Positions 1-11,949 of a DNA stretch of 36,561 bases are shown one piece after another. Each line of letters opens with the position of its first letter. Position 1 is the first letter of the stretch. The DNA comes from Pleurotus djamor (taxonomy: Eukaryota; Basidiomycota; Agaricomycetes; Agaricales; Pleurotaceae), in NCBI GenBank assembly GCA_029747585.1, contig JAPEVF010000459.1, forward strand, positions 1-36,561, written 5' to 3'. The position numbers and the translations under genes were made by a program. Below the pieces are notes generated by a model that was not told where the DNA came from, did no database searches, and saw only the letters and a program-made list of their open reading frames with translations.

Positions 1-208
1 GGGGAGGAGTCGAGGGGGCGAGGACTCGGTTGTGTGTAGGTGTGAGTGGGAGCTGGCGCAGCCTTCGCGTGCTGGAGGCTGGGGATGAGGTGAGGGACGG
101 CAGGGACGAGAGGCGCGTCGACGGAGATGAATTTGTGGTGCTGGAGCTTGCGTCCAAGTCGCAGTCTCTGTCCTGAAGACGAGGGAGGAAGAAAAGAGGA
201 GCTGGCAT
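1..208 (-). CDS. Possible 5' end of a Ser/Thr/Pro-rich protein, truncated by the window edge
   Basis: An ATG at 208-206 opens a frame that stays open to base 1 (about 69 codons). The product is rich in Ser, Thr, Pro and Leu, and the frame prefers C- and G-ending codons, as the real genes here do. No domain is recognisable. A TATATAA-like element lies only about 25 bases upstream of this ATG, which would leave almost no 5' UTR. The true start may therefore be further left and this stretch could be leader sequence. No intron is needed inside it. Confidence 0.25.
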   Translation of the reverse strand, partial: MPAPLFFLPRLQDRDCDLDASSSTTNSSPSTRLSSLPSLTSSPASSTRRLRQLPLTPTHNRVLAPSTPP

Positions 209-3200
209 AGTGGCTGGGTGTGCGGTTATATACGGTCGATGGATCTGTTCCTCGTTCTCGTGTGTCTCGTGGGTGCTTCCGAGTATATGCAAGGATATGG
301 GAGGGGGATTTGGGGGGAAGTACGGTCCTGATTTCCTGAATCCAGAATAGAAGAGCCTTGCGTGGGGTGATCGATGCTGGCTTCGCTTATACCCACGCTG
401 GGCACACGAGGCAGCCCAGTTATTATACTCCGAGAACCTGCAACACTGTCGACTGCGAAATTCGAGGAATCCCGATGGTGATGGTAGCGGAAAGAAAAGA
501 AAAAGAGGGTGACTGTTTGCCTCCCGCCAGGAGTTGTTATGTTGATCGACTTCCCTCCCCTCCTCCCACCTGCCAGCAAAATCGAGGTTGCAAATTCCCC
601 CTTGACCGAGTTTGTCTTGAGATCCTGACACAAACACGCGCAGCCCGCAATGTCACCATGTCTCGCATCTCTCCGAGTCCCCACAACGCCTCAATAATTG
701 CATTATTTTTTTGTGTTACCAGCCACCCCAAAATCTTTTGGTCCGTTCGTCACCCCATTATTTTGACACAATCCGGGCTGACACGCAAACTTTTACCTAG
801 CAACCACCTCAGTTTCAGGCGGTGATGCATGCACAAAAAAAACTCGGTGCCCGTGGACTTAGCAATTCCCGGTTAGCAAAATTCATCGCCAGCGCTGTCC
901 CACGCCCCAAAATGTAATTCCCTTGCTTTTGACAAATCCCTCCGTCCCCCAGAATGATGGCGGCACTTGGCTCGACGTCACCCATGATCAAGTCTATTTC
1001 ATCATATCTCTCGGGAAACCCTCAATACCCAGGCGCTGTGCTCCAGGGTGCATTCTAGGTGTTCTAGCTGTGGCCTTGCGAAACGGCACGGTTGATCTCT
1101 GAACTGCATCGAGGCCGAACACACCGTACATGCGATGAATTGGCGCATGCAAGAAACCATGCTACTTATACTACGCGTACATGAATTATCATCGCTCTTC
1201 GGTCTGGGTCCATCTCTTTCTCCGGGAATCATCAAATTCATCATGCTCATGCGCGTGACGTCGTTCTTCAAGATCCCTCCTGGACCACAAGGCATCCCAA
1301 GTCTTCGTCTCCGAGATCCTCTGAAGAACCACAAACTCCGTGCTCGCTAGAGTCGCTGTTCATCAAACGCCGCGGCATATAAGCTACCAGCTACGACCGA
1401 TTCGTAACGACACGCTTTGATCAATCTGATCACAGGTCATCGAGCTTGTTATATGCGCACACCGTGACTTCCTCTAGCCTAAACCGCGCAGCTGCCTACC
1501 TAGTTAAACATCCTTACCTCGGGACCTTCTGCACCAGCTATCAAAGCTGTTGAGCCTTCGAAAAGACTACTACTGACTTCGCGGAAGGCTCTTATCATCC
1601 TGCGGCGAAATTCACTCATCGAGTCCATATATGCTATGCACTCCAAGTCTCTTTCCTACGCCGCCTACGCGAACTACTCCATCTTCCTCCACCCACCTCT
1701 GTAGCAGTGGATCGCTGGTAATTTTTTTTTTACCCCGGCCAAGTTCTCAAGGCAACCATCCACCCCCTCTCGGAGACTTCATGAAATTCCACAACAAATC
1801 TAAACTTTCCGCTCCACATCGAAAACCCTACGAATCCAGGAAAGACATGACGCGCGCGTGCTAAATCTATTCACGCACAGCTCCATCCACGGTCTCATGG
1901 ACTGAGATATCCGTAAGGACCTTTTTTCGCTATTCTTAGATTGTTTGTGCCTTATTCGTCTCACTAGTTCATCCGGATTTTCGTACAAAGTCTTCGTTCG
2001 TTCATCTTTCATGATGAAGTGACTTCCGTGCCCAATAAAACCCATTATCGATCCTGCTCGCTTTACGTCCTCGCTTAGCCACTGGTCTTCATATCAGCCT
2101 CCGATAACGATAACCTGCCAATAAGTAAAGTAACTCGATTATCCAACGGCGTGAATCGCAGTAAGTCAGACGCGTCTATATGGAATTCCAAGAAGCTTTG
2201 GCTGACGCATTCGATGACGAGTGTTTTGGCTTTCTACTCCACCTTACGACCTCAAACCTCGGAATCTGGCGGTGAAATTTTACTTTCATCTAATCTTGAA
2301 CCAGGATGGCAACCAGGAAACAGTAAACATACCTTACTCTTATGTGCTATCATTGACGAACAAGGAAGCGTGCATTCATGTGAGTGTTGCATACGTACTT
2401 GGCTTGTTCTCCTTTTGACGGTCTTTCGAAGTGACGCTTCTGTGGTTCTATGGTTCTATAGAAGCCTAGGACTTTGTTTTTTCGTTCATATTTCTTTTGG
2501 CCGGTTGCCGGGTGCGAATGAATGTGAACGATTTGTTCGGGTATACCAAGGTCGACCAAGGCTGGCTTCTCGATGTCTGTTGTCTAGAAGAAGAACGTCC
2601 CATCGGAATGATGGTCTTCAGGAACTCGCCCCAAAATCCAGTGTCACCAATTGATAATTGATGCTTCGAAGTTCGATATCAAAGTAGGGTATGGTGTAGG
2701 GTATCCACTTTCCTGCTTCTCTATAAATTCTTTCTATCATCTTCGAAAAGTTCTTTTCTACCCTTTACCTGCGATTCGCGAAGACACCTCCAAGAGTTCA
2801 AACCGTATTGTGGGTATCAAACCCAAACTTGTTGCCCTTGGCCGAAAGGCGATCTTAGTTGGCAAGATCTACCGCCTATTCTGCTTTCTAGATCTCTAGT
2901 TAGTAGTACCCCAGAAATTACTACAAGTTGTCCCTTTTGTCGCATTTCCCCGCTCGCGTGACCGATGACGCACTTGTGTTCGTTCGAATTCGATGTCTTG
3001 CGTAGGCGAGATCTTGCCGTTGTGCGCGTGCGCGAAGACATGGGACTCAGTCCGATTCGGGTGTGAAGGGAATTATAGAGTGCGTTGAAAGCCGGCGGCC
3101 TACACTCCGAATGTGTGAATTGAACTTTTCAACCTTGGGCACTGGGGCGTGGGCTCGGAGGTGCATTTGCGAGGTCGGAGAACTTCATTTGAGGTCTGGG

Positions 3201-5020
3201 GCAAACGGGCGTCGCAGGCCGTTGGTGCCTCTAACGAGGAAGTAAGGTGCATCTTTATGAGGAGGGGTTCGTGCGCGAATAGGAGGAGATGCAGGATGCT
3301 CCGTATAATAATGACTATAGAATGTACACTACGTATTCGGGAAAGAATTCGAAATGCATATTGATGGAGTCGAGTTAGCAAGGCCGCCGATGTCAGTGGG
3401 TAAGACCACCGAGAAACCCCTCAGAAGTGAGTAGCCAATGGAATATTCGATTCACCGGGAAAACAGTACTTATAACTAACTTCAATTCAATGAGTAAACT
3501 CACCACACCACCGATCTAGTCTATACTATACGGATAACTACCCCACTAGATCTCGAAGAATAAGAACTTGGGGATACCCAAGGTCCGGCAAGTTGTTTAT
3601 TTTCGCAACCGCACGTCTATTTGTTTCGTTTGTTCCATGTCATTCTGGCGTCCTTCGAGGACTCTATTGATGGGAAGGTGATGACCGTGTCATGTGGCTC
3701 ATGGCCGTATGGTTGGTGTGGAATGAGTCCGGGAGGTCCACGCTGCGGTTCCTGGGGGTGATGCGTACGGACGTTTTTTGAGGATTGGTCAATCTGACAT
3801 GGGCTAGCGACTTGCCTTGATTAAAATCGAAGCATCCTTTCGTATTCCGGGCGCTGGGGCAGTTTCCCCTCAAGTATATAGTACGTATTAACNTTTTTTT
3901 CATACGCGTGGAGATAACGGGATGGCGCATTCTCTGCACACGAGACAAAGCGCATACAAGGACCTTATCCCGCACGACTCCTATATGGTTTAGGGTTGGA
4001 CGTTTCAACCCCTAACGTACAGGAGCAACGTCGATGGCCCTCGCATTGTGCCGCCTCTCCGCCTCATTCCATCTTCCACTCGCTTCAACCATCCTGGAGC
4101 TCAGCTACTAAGCGCTCGAAAGAAATTCAAGGATACATGCATCGTCGGGGCGATTGAAGTGTACTCTCGAGACCGCATTGGCCGGCTCAGCATCCAGGTA
4201 CGCAATCTCGGCGCTGTCGCTATCAGCACCTGGACCTCACGCGGCGAGGATGAGCTAGAGAGGTTTGAGTCCACGAGCCCGAACAAGTCTCCCAATATTG
4301 TCCAAGATTACGATGGCAGGGAGGAAAAGCTGCAAAATGGATCATCCCAGTGGACAATCTTGGTGGATTGAGAAACATGGAGGAATGAGGGCGCTACCAT
4401 CTTGGGAAGGTGTTGCTGAAGTGGTGTCGAACATTTCAACGGGCCATTGCACTGGCAAGTCGATGCCTTGGCTTGCTTCCACACTACTGGCAGCTTTGGC
4501 GCTTTTTTCAATGAACTTCTCCATGCTTGCAGTAGCCTGGCCGCGGCTGGACCCTGCTTTACTGTGAGCGACGTCACAGAACCACGTTGTTCTTCGGTCA
4601 TTCCTACACTGCACCTTCGCATCCGAGCAAACCCTTCCTTTGAGACTGTACTCTACAATCGATGTAAGGTTCGATACGCTGATAAACCAAATATAATTGA
4701 TGTGGAAGAACATGGAGGGGGAGGGCTTGGACGATGTAGGTGACTATTGTGTGTACTCGCACATCGCCCATGGAACGCCTCCGGAACGCCTCAACGCCTC
4801 GTGTTGATGGCTCCTGACCGAATAGGAGAAGAAAGAAGTCACATTTTAGCGCCGCCACGTTCCTTGAGCTGTGAAACTGACGCGTTCTGACTCTTGCGAC
4901 AATTGCCCTCAAGTACCCTTCTCTTTCCCGTACCACCACCTTCCCATATTTCCCTCGCCATCCTGTCGTAGTCCCTCTTGTCTTCATATCTCGTATCTCA
5001 AAGCCAAAGTACATGATAAC
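209..5020. other. Gene-poor stretch, no supported gene
   Basis: Only short overlapping frames on both strands are seen, several without an ATG, and none shows a domain, a consistent splice pattern or a homologous sibling. The longest (358-825 +, 226-684 -, 2151-2654 +, 4048-4371 +, 4342-4713 -) look like chance frames. An N sits at about 3892 next to a T run. The last 150 bases before 5021 are pyrimidine-rich and fit a promoter and 5' UTR for the ATPase gene. Confidence 0.5.
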
Positions 5021-7762
5021 ATGGAAGCTTTGAAACTATTAGCTGGTCCCTTGGTCGGAGGCGTTGGTGGCTCCTCCATTGTCGACGGCATGAAGCTGGT
5101 CGTCATTGGAGGCACCGTGGAGACCGCGAGAAGGGTGTCCAGCTCAGCCTGGAGTCACTTCGTCAATTGTAGGCTGTTTAGAGTCACATTGGATTATTTT
5201 ACTAAACCCATATCAAGCATTTTATCTAACCGCCCACTTCTCCGAGGACGACTATCCATATGACTGGCTCATGCACTGGCTTTCACACCGTCCAGAGTGG
5301 CAGAGGTCGCGCGAGTTCGAAACGACGACGAAGGCCGTGGATTCACCATTTACGGAACCATATGAGGACGGTGAAAGCTCTAGCTCCGATTTCAGTAGCA
5401 CCCGCACCCGTACCCGAGTCATCTTCCAGCCTACCTTTGATTCAACGCATACCATCTTCTACAAGGGCCACTATCTACATATAACCCGCAGCATACACCC
5501 AACGTCCCAATCGACGGTTCTGACCGTCTCAGTGGTGGCTCGTTCCCATAACATCCTGAAAGATCTCGTGCGAACGGCACGGCGCGCCTACGAGGCTGCT
5601 TCGGTACACAGAATACAGTTGTATTCTGCGGATATGTACGGAAGCTGGAGATATTCGGACATTAAGCACAAGCGACCGTTAGCCAGCGTGGTGCTCGAAC
5701 CTGGAGTCAAGGAACGTGTCGTCGCGGATGCAAGGGATTTCCTCGCCAGCGAAACTGTAAGCTTGACTCAGTCTTCTGAAATGCATTGTGACTCATGTGG
5801 CGATCGCAGTGGTACTCAGATCGTGGGATACCCTTCCGCAGAGGATATCTACTTCATGGTATCCCAGGCTCGGGGAAGTCGTCGCTGATCCATGCCATCG
5901 CTTCGGAGTTGGAGCTTGATGTCTACGTCCTGTCGTTGAGTGCTCCGTGGATGTCCGATGACAAGCTCCAGCAGCTTCTTGGCATCGTGCCCAAAGGGAC
6001 TATGGTATTGCTGGAGGACCTCGATGCGGCGTTTACGCGTAACACGAACAGAGAGGATGAAGATGGCTCCGACTCGTCCTCGTCGTCCACTCCAGCTAAT
6101 CCATCGACATCGTCGTTTTCCAAGGCGCGTGGGAGATCAAGGCCCCACCGGTCGACCCGGTCGTCCAACAGGGACAGCAGCAAGTCAAAGAAGGACAAGA
6201 AGAAGGACAAGGATCGTCTCAATGACGTGAATACGTTGAGTCTCAGTGGGTTGCTCAATGCACTTGATGGAGTAGCTGCATCAGAAGGAAGGTTACTGTT
6301 TGCGTGAGTCCAGTTCCAGATTTTTCTCAGAGCACAAAATTTAGTCGTCCTTCAGAACCACGAACCATCTTGAGCGTCTGGATCCTGCGTTGCGTCGGCC
6401 TGGTCGCATGGATGTGTGGGTGGAGTTCAAGTATGCCACGCGGTCGCAAGCGGAATCGTTATTCCGTAACTTCTTCCCGTGTGTTGAAGGGCCTGTGTGG
6501 GTCGATGGTAGCTGGGTGAAAAGCAGTAGCGAAGAGGATGACCCTGTCAGAGAGGATGATGTAGTCGACAGCGAGAGTATCATTGCGGATGAATCGGAGC
6601 TTGCATCGATGGGCCTAGGGAACCTTGAGGTCCATGCAGTGAAGCCTATGAGCGAGAGTGGTGAGGAAGGGAGTCTCTCACCGTCCTCTTCGTCGTGGTC
6701 GTCGCTAGGGAACCTGTCGATAGGGAGCCTGTGGTCAGGTTCAGCTTCATCCTCAACACCTTCTCAGACGAGCCCACCCCCTACAACCCCTTCTCCAATC
6801 CCGTCTTCACCCCCGTCTTCACCACGCAACTCAACCTCCCTCCCGTCCGAGTCCGTCAACACCCGTTCTGCTGTTCCCCCATCATCTACCCATCCCAATG
6901 AACTACGCGCCAAGGCCGTCATTGATTCGAAGATGATGGACAAGCTTGCGACGACGTTCGCTGAATCCCTACCCGAGGCCGAGTTCAGTATGGCTCAGCT
7001 TCAAGGATGTAAGCACCCTTGCCCATACAATAGACGTGGATGTCTCGAACTGATTTGTGCCCACCATCTAGACCTCCTCAAGAACAAGACTCAACCAGAG
7101 TATGCTGCTACCAACTTGGCCGAGTGGGTCAAGAGCGAAAGAGAGCTCCGTATCAAGGTTGAGAAGGAGAGACTAAAAGCCAAGGCCGAGCGTGAGCGGA
7201 AGGCAAAGGAGAAGAAGGAGGTGAGTTGATCCATCTCGCATTTTTTTCGCCTGAGGTTTGCCCGAGGTTGTTCGGTGGTCGTGGTGGTTGCAAAGTTTCT
7301 TTTTTAACCCCCATCCGGGATCTTCTTATCCCTTCTTATCGATCACCATCGATCGGTGATTTTTCGCTTGCGAAATGTGATTTGTCGCATGTGGGGCAGA
7401 GATGCCCTGGATGTCCCTGAACCATGACCTCACTAATGTGCTGACTCTGTACACAGAAAGACAAGCTGGAGAAGGCCAAGGCTGAGAAGGAGAAAGAGAA
7501 GGCGCAGACCGAGCTGGAGGAGAAGGAGAAAGAACTTCAGGCGGTCAAGAAGGAGCTTGAAGAGCAGAAAAAGAAGTCAGGAGAGACATCGACGCCGACG
7601 GAGGAGAAGCAGGAAGTTAAGCCTGCCGAAACGACCACAGAGGGCGACGATAAAGAAAATTCCAACGACAACGAAGAAGGCGATGACGAGGGCGATGACG
7701 AAGATACCGGCAGCAGCAGCGGCAGCAGCTCTGAGAGCAGCAGCAGCGACGACGAGGAATAA
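5021..7762 (+). CDS. BCS1-like AAA ATPase with Ser/Lys insert and acidic coiled-coil tail
   Basis: Exons 5021-5168, 5218-5756, 5810-6303, 6356-7008, 7072-7220 and 7457-7762 give 762 residues. BCS1 proteins are mitochondrial inner-membrane AAA ATPases; the classical member moves the folded Rieske protein into complex III. The N-terminal part carries the BCS1_N-type region with a short hydrophobic stretch near residues 7-35. Walker A is GIPGSGKSS (246-254), Walker B is MVLLEDLD (294-301), sensor 1 is ATTNH (394-398), and the Arg-finger region RRPGR lies at 407-411. Unlike classical BCS1 it has a Ser/Lys/Asp-rich insert (about 305-366) between Walker B and sensor 1, a long Ser/Pro-rich linker after the AAA fold, a Lys/Glu coiled coil (about 630-720) and a Ser/Asp/Glu terminus. 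It is therefore more likely one of the expanded fungal BCS1-like paralogues than the single respiratory BCS1. The 63-base fourth intron keeps frame if retained. Confidence 0.93.
7342..7360 (+). repeat. Small hairpin inside the last intron of the ATPase gene
   Basis: ATCACC and GGTGAT form a perfect 6-base stem around a 7-base loop. It lies in the 236-base final intron (7221-7456), which is about four times longer than the other introns of this gene. Purpose unknown; it could be chance. Confidence 0.4.
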
Positions 7763-8251
7763 ATCGTCTCATGCGTTGTCGACATCATGAAAGCTTCGTA
7801 CGACTGAGCTCATGATGCATGAAATTTCAATTCTTTTTAGGTTTGCATAACATCTTTCAACATCTAAACATCTAGATTCCTCCATCCATCTTACATCTGC
7901 GCATCTTTCGAACTTTGGCTGTACATCTTACCGTTACGGATTGCTTTCCCCGCGTCGCAGTGGCTTCGGTCTGCACCTGCTTTGTTCTATGTACATTATT
8001 TAGCTGTCTATGTCGTTTCTCTCGCTTAAGGGCTCATTCCTTCGTACATCCGCATTGAAAATGTCGGTACATAGTGATAACATGATAATGCATGTTTGTC
8101 CTACTAGATGAATCTCTGAGAACCTCTTCACTTGGACAAGAAGGTGTGCGGTGATGGTGAATAAGGCAAATGAGTGCAAAATGAGTGTCTATTATTATAC
8201 AGAGTATCTAAGTAGCGATGAACGCGATGTTGGAAAGGAGGACATATATAT
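7763..8251. other. Intergenic region between convergent genes
   Basis: AT-rich sequence holding the 3' ends of the ATPase gene (+) and the DUF6593 gene (-). No coding frame of note. No clear polyadenylation hexamer was identified. Confidence 0.5.
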
Positions 8252-9003
8252 TCAGAATCCCTTGATGCGAATGGTTTTATTCCGTCTGCGGCGCTCAACG
8301 AGAAGATAGCTCACTGGGAAAACGTCAGGTTTCTCATAGACTGAGGATATGAAGACGGTGGTTCGTACCAATCACCTTCTCCAACGAATCAGTCAATTCA
8401 GGCTTAATTTCTAGCCACGCATGACGAGTCATACGCAAGATCCAGAAAAAGCGTTCGTGACTGTGATATTGGACGATGGGCTGCTTCTTATCATCTTCAG
8501 GATTCACCAACTGCGTAGAATAGGCTTTAGATCGACTGTGCATGTACTCAATTTAGCGGACTCACTCTCAGTTTGCGGTTGTGGGTCTTCCATCGAAGGT
8601 TCGTGCCATCATTGGTGTTGAAAGTGCCGCCCCTAGAGAGAGAAAAACATTAGCTTCACGTTCTCACAGGAAAGACGGATGTACCGACGCACAGCCTATT
8701 GGTCTCATACTTCACGAAGTCTGACGCTTTCATCCACTCTCCCAGATCCGTCCCCTTTTCTGAGCTCTGCAGAAAGCGTACTTTGGGTTCACGGCTAGTA
8801 AGTCGCTCAATTTCCGCGACGGTCGTCAGATTGCCAGTATTGACATCGAATCTGTTGATCTTGGTGATGGTGGGGTGCCAGAAACGAGTGACAACTTCGA
8901 AATAGTATTGGTCGTCTTCCACGGCGATGGTGGTGTTACGCAAGCTGTTGGTGGCGAACTCCATCTTGTGAGGAGGGTCGGGTTTCTTGACGCCGCGGGA
9001 CAT
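8252..9003 (-). CDS. DUF6593 domain protein
   Basis: Exons, read on the minus strand: 9003-8693, 8632-8566, 8510-8369 and 8313-8252, giving 193 residues with clean phases. The product has the recurring DUF6593 blocks: a strand-rich start around NTTIAVEDDQYYFEV, the motif GTFNTNDGTNLRWK, the core HERFFWILRMTRHAWLEIKPE, and the end SYLLVERRRR. DUF6593 proteins are small, abundant in Agaricomycetes and of unknown function, probably beta-rich. The ATG at 9003 follows a CT-rich leader. An open frame continues upstream to 9366, but nothing there resembles the family, so 9003 is preferred. Introns are 54-60 bases. No signal peptide or membrane segment is visible. Confidence 0.85.
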
Positions 9004-9453
9004 GGTACCGTATTGAGAGGGTCGAAGACGAGACGGATGTGATGAGGATGAGTTAATTAGGGAAAGAGGTTCAGGGAACGGTTTGCGGGCGAGCACAGTC
9101 ACGTCGCTTTTAAGTAACACGCCAGAGACAGATACGCCAACGGCAAGAACGGCGCCCGTACAATGTTCCAAGGGGAAGATTGCCCATGTCAGTGATATGG
9201 GAATGCTGTTCCCACTGTTATCCACGGGTACCACAGAGCGTGGGCTGAAGATAGCTACGGATGGTGGACGGTATCTCCGGCACATACGGACCCATTGATG
9301 ACCGGGCTCGGTGTCTGAATGGTGAACAGAGAACGAGCGGATATTATTAGATTGGAAACAGGGCATGAAACCTAAGGCCTAACTTACAGGTCATGCATGG
9401 CAAAGTCAACATCGTAAAAGCATCTTTAAGAAAGCGAAGATGGAAGTTCCATG
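9004..9453. other. Upstream region of the DUF6593 gene
   Basis: Probably promoter and 5' UTR for the minus-strand gene. The bases just upstream of 9003 are pyrimidine-rich on that strand. No further element recognised. Confidence 0.35.
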
Positions 9454-9897
9454 TTATAAGTCATAAGTCTTCATCCAGGAATCAGGAGTGTTGTCCAAAC
9501 ACATCATAGTGCACTTCGAATGTCCATGACCAGAGCAACAGACTTGAGGGCGGCAAGTACAGAGAGCCCACGACTCGGGGTTGTGGCAGGGCGGGAAGTT
9601 GGATTCTATGTAGGAGTAGAATAGGTGTAGAATTATTTGTGTGCGCAGGGCAACCGGAACCTGGGGTGGAGAAAGCGTGGAGGTGAGCGACAATGCAGAT
9701 TGGGTTGGAGCGGCCGCTTTAGACAGCTTTTGTGCGGTACCGGACATCTTATGTCCCATATTATTCCACGTTAGTGTGCTTGAAGGAGCGGGGCATTACT
9801 AGTACTAGTGAGAAGACGTGTTTGTTCCAACGTTCAAGTTTAAACTCACCCGAGTCTTGGGTAGAAGTTTAGGGAAGATGGGCCTTGTATCATCCAT
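9454..9897 (-). CDS. Possible small Cys-rich protein (hypothetical)
   Basis: A two-exon model (9897-9850, 9747-9454) gives 113 residues. The donor is GTGAGT, a CTAAC branch-like element lies about 20 bases before the acceptor, and the phase closes. Alternatively a single exon starts at 9759 or 9747. The C-terminal half is rich in Cys and His (CHNPESWALCTCRPQVCC, followed by a GHGHSKC segment), which could bind metal or form disulfides. There is no signal peptide in this model, so a secreted role is doubtful. No family is recognised, and the 102-base intron is long for this window. Confidence 0.28.
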
Positions 9898-10351
9898 TAT
9901 GCATATGTCTTAAGTAGCACGGAGGACTTCGATGCATGCCGTTAGGAAGGCATGTTCATTGGTATTTGCATTGGTGATGTTACAAGCTGAGAAACCACCA
10001 AGAAAAACGAACACGGGTGATCTATCTTATCTGATTGTTTGCTCTTGAGGATCTTATCTTATCTCACCTTCTTTCGCTTTATCTATGGAAGCTTCAAAAG
10101 TATCGACCGAAGCTTTTCATCCAGTTTGGATCTCCACCATTTCTTCTTTCACCACAGCCAAGTCTTCTGGAGCCTCAAAATCCGACCAATCGGCTACCAA
10201 AGCTCATGAGGTCGAGCATAGAGACGTGGGCACACACATGTCTTCGACGAGCAGGATTTGTCAGATTGCGTGATCTTTGCTTTGGAATGGCGCATTGACA
10301 TATACATTGTCGATTCTCCCCGACAAGCTCACCACTCTCACCTTCATCCAA
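9898..10351. other. Promoter region of the dioxygenase gene
   Basis: Holds a cluster of GATA-type motifs (listed separately) and, just before 10352, a CT-rich leader. A 62-codon frame from 10085 is probably fortuitous or an upstream ORF. Confidence 0.4.
10027..10084 (+). promoter_or_regulatory. Cluster of four GATA-factor motifs
   Basis: TTATCT (AGATAA on the other strand) occurs at 10027-10032, 10054-10059, 10059-10064 and 10079-10084. AGATAA matches the HGATAR core used by fungal GATA regulators such as nitrogen and iron factors. The cluster is about 270-325 bases upstream of the dioxygenase ATG. Binding is an inference. Confidence 0.35.
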
Positions 10352-11770
10352 ATGGCTGCAAACTTCACTAGTGTCCCAATACTCGACTGGTCACTGGCGA
10401 CCAACCCTACAACCAAGGACAAATTCATCCTCCAACTGCGACATGCGGTCGTAAATGTTGGCTTCCTGTACCTAGCAAACTCCTCAATCTCCAAAGATAC
10501 CATCGACGCGGTCATGTCTTACATTCCTCAACTATTCGCGCTGCCACAGGACGCGAAAGACAAGATTCGCATGGCCAATTCGGAGCACTTCCTTGGATAT
10601 TCCCGGCTTGGTGCGGAGCTGACCAAAGGGAAGACAGATATCCGAGAACAATTTGACTTCGCTACTCCTCACGCCTCGAGATGGAAAGCTGGTGATCCTG
10701 ATCACTACAGACTCTGGGGACCCTCTCAGGTATGATCACAACTTGGCGATTTACCACTCCACCTGATCACAAGTCGGCAGTGGCCAGATGAAGATCTTAT
10801 CCCGGGGTTCAAGGTGGCTATGGAGAAGTATCTACTAGATGTTCAAGAACTTAGCTATGCCTTTTCTCGGCTATTGAGCGAGGCCCTTGGATTGCCTTCC
10901 GACGGCTTGTTCAAATTCTTCGATCGCCCCGAACTCATGCAACATCGTGGAAAGGTCGTAAAGTATCCTACTGTGGATCCATCTTCGTTGTCAGATCAAG
11001 GGGTCGGCCCACACTACGACGCTGGCTTCATAACTATTGTACGCTGCCGCATACACATCTTCCGCTCAGTATTCTTACCGTCGCTGGCCAGCTACTTCAA
11101 GCTTCGCCACATGAGGGTCTCCAGGTCCAGAACTTGGCGGGTGAATGGATCGATGCTCCTCCCATCCCCGGAACGTTCATCATAAACTTTGGAAAAGGTC
11201 AGAATTAATTCAAAGCTTCGTACCTGGTCTCCGTCTAAATTCGGTTCTCCGTGCTAGCTTTGGAATTCGTGACCCGAGGGCTCGCTCGTGCGACCTCACA
11301 CAGGGTTCTTTCTCCCAAAGGCCAATCGCCTCGATACTCTGTGCCTTTCTTCCAAAATATCAGCCTCGATGCACGCCTTGCGGACAGTGTTCTTGATTGT
11401 GCGTTGGTTTCTTGTTACCCATTCCTTCCTTTCGCCGATGAGTATTACAGTCTCCCCAGAAGTACTTGCCTTGCGCGAATTGCGCGGCGATCTCTCAAGC
11501 ACTGACTGTAAGTTCAACGTTCTTGCCTTTCGAAGAAGCACTTATGCTGACGCAACTCTAGCGGTGAACTTCACAGAGTTCGATCGTGAACCATCTGGAC
11601 AAGTTAACCTCATTGGCCGTGTAAAGTATGTCCTCCATTGAAGGAGTACCATGATCGTTGTCTAATGACCTCATCTCAGGAGCCATCCAGACGTTGCTCA
11701 ACGTCACTACCCTGACCTGTTCAAGCAGGTCTTTCCTGAAGGTCTACCAGCCCAAGGATTTGCTTATTGA
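10352..11770 (+). CDS. 2-oxoglutarate/Fe(II)-dependent dioxygenase (isopenicillin N synthase-like)
   Basis: Exons 10352-10729, 10781-11038, 11092-11197, 11258-11398, 11451-11507, 11562-11625 and 11680-11770 give 364 residues, the usual length for this family. It has an N-terminal DIOX_N-type region (VPILDWS near the start) and a double-stranded beta-helix core. The Fe(II) ligands are H204 and D206 in GPHYDAGF and H262 in RATSHRV. R273 in the following PRYS segment fits the 2-oxoglutarate-binding Arg. Members hydroxylate, desaturate or cyclise small molecules using O2 and 2-oxoglutarate; the substrate here cannot be read from sequence. The protein is probably cytosolic, with no signal peptide. 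It converges on the P450 gene with about 180 bases between stops. An in-frame upstream ATG at 10277 exists, but 10352 fits the family start better. Confidence 0.93.
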
Positions 11771-11949
11771 CAGCGTACTTGCTTTCTAAATTGTATTATT
11801 GGATTCTCTGGTTTGTATGATTTGTATCAACACAATTGCTATCTCGTGAAGTTCTTCATCAATTCCTGGGCGTAACATCAAACACCGGCGAGGAGTGGAT
11901 GGCTTGCCACGGCGAACTGATCAGATGCGTACCGTGCCCCGGACGAAGT

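Noticed and set aside
226..825. Frames of about 150 codons on both strands near the left end
   Set aside because: They overlap each other, have no family features and mixed composition; treated as chance frames.
4048..4743. Overlapping open frames on both strands suggesting a gene upstream of the ATPase
   Set aside because: The + frame at 4048 starts with GTG, frames change every 200-300 bases without matching splice sites, and no motif is recognisable on either strand.
9004..9366. N-terminal extension of the DUF6593 gene by 121 codons
   Set aside because: Family similarity begins just after the ATG at 9003; the upstream part resembles a CT-rich leader read through.
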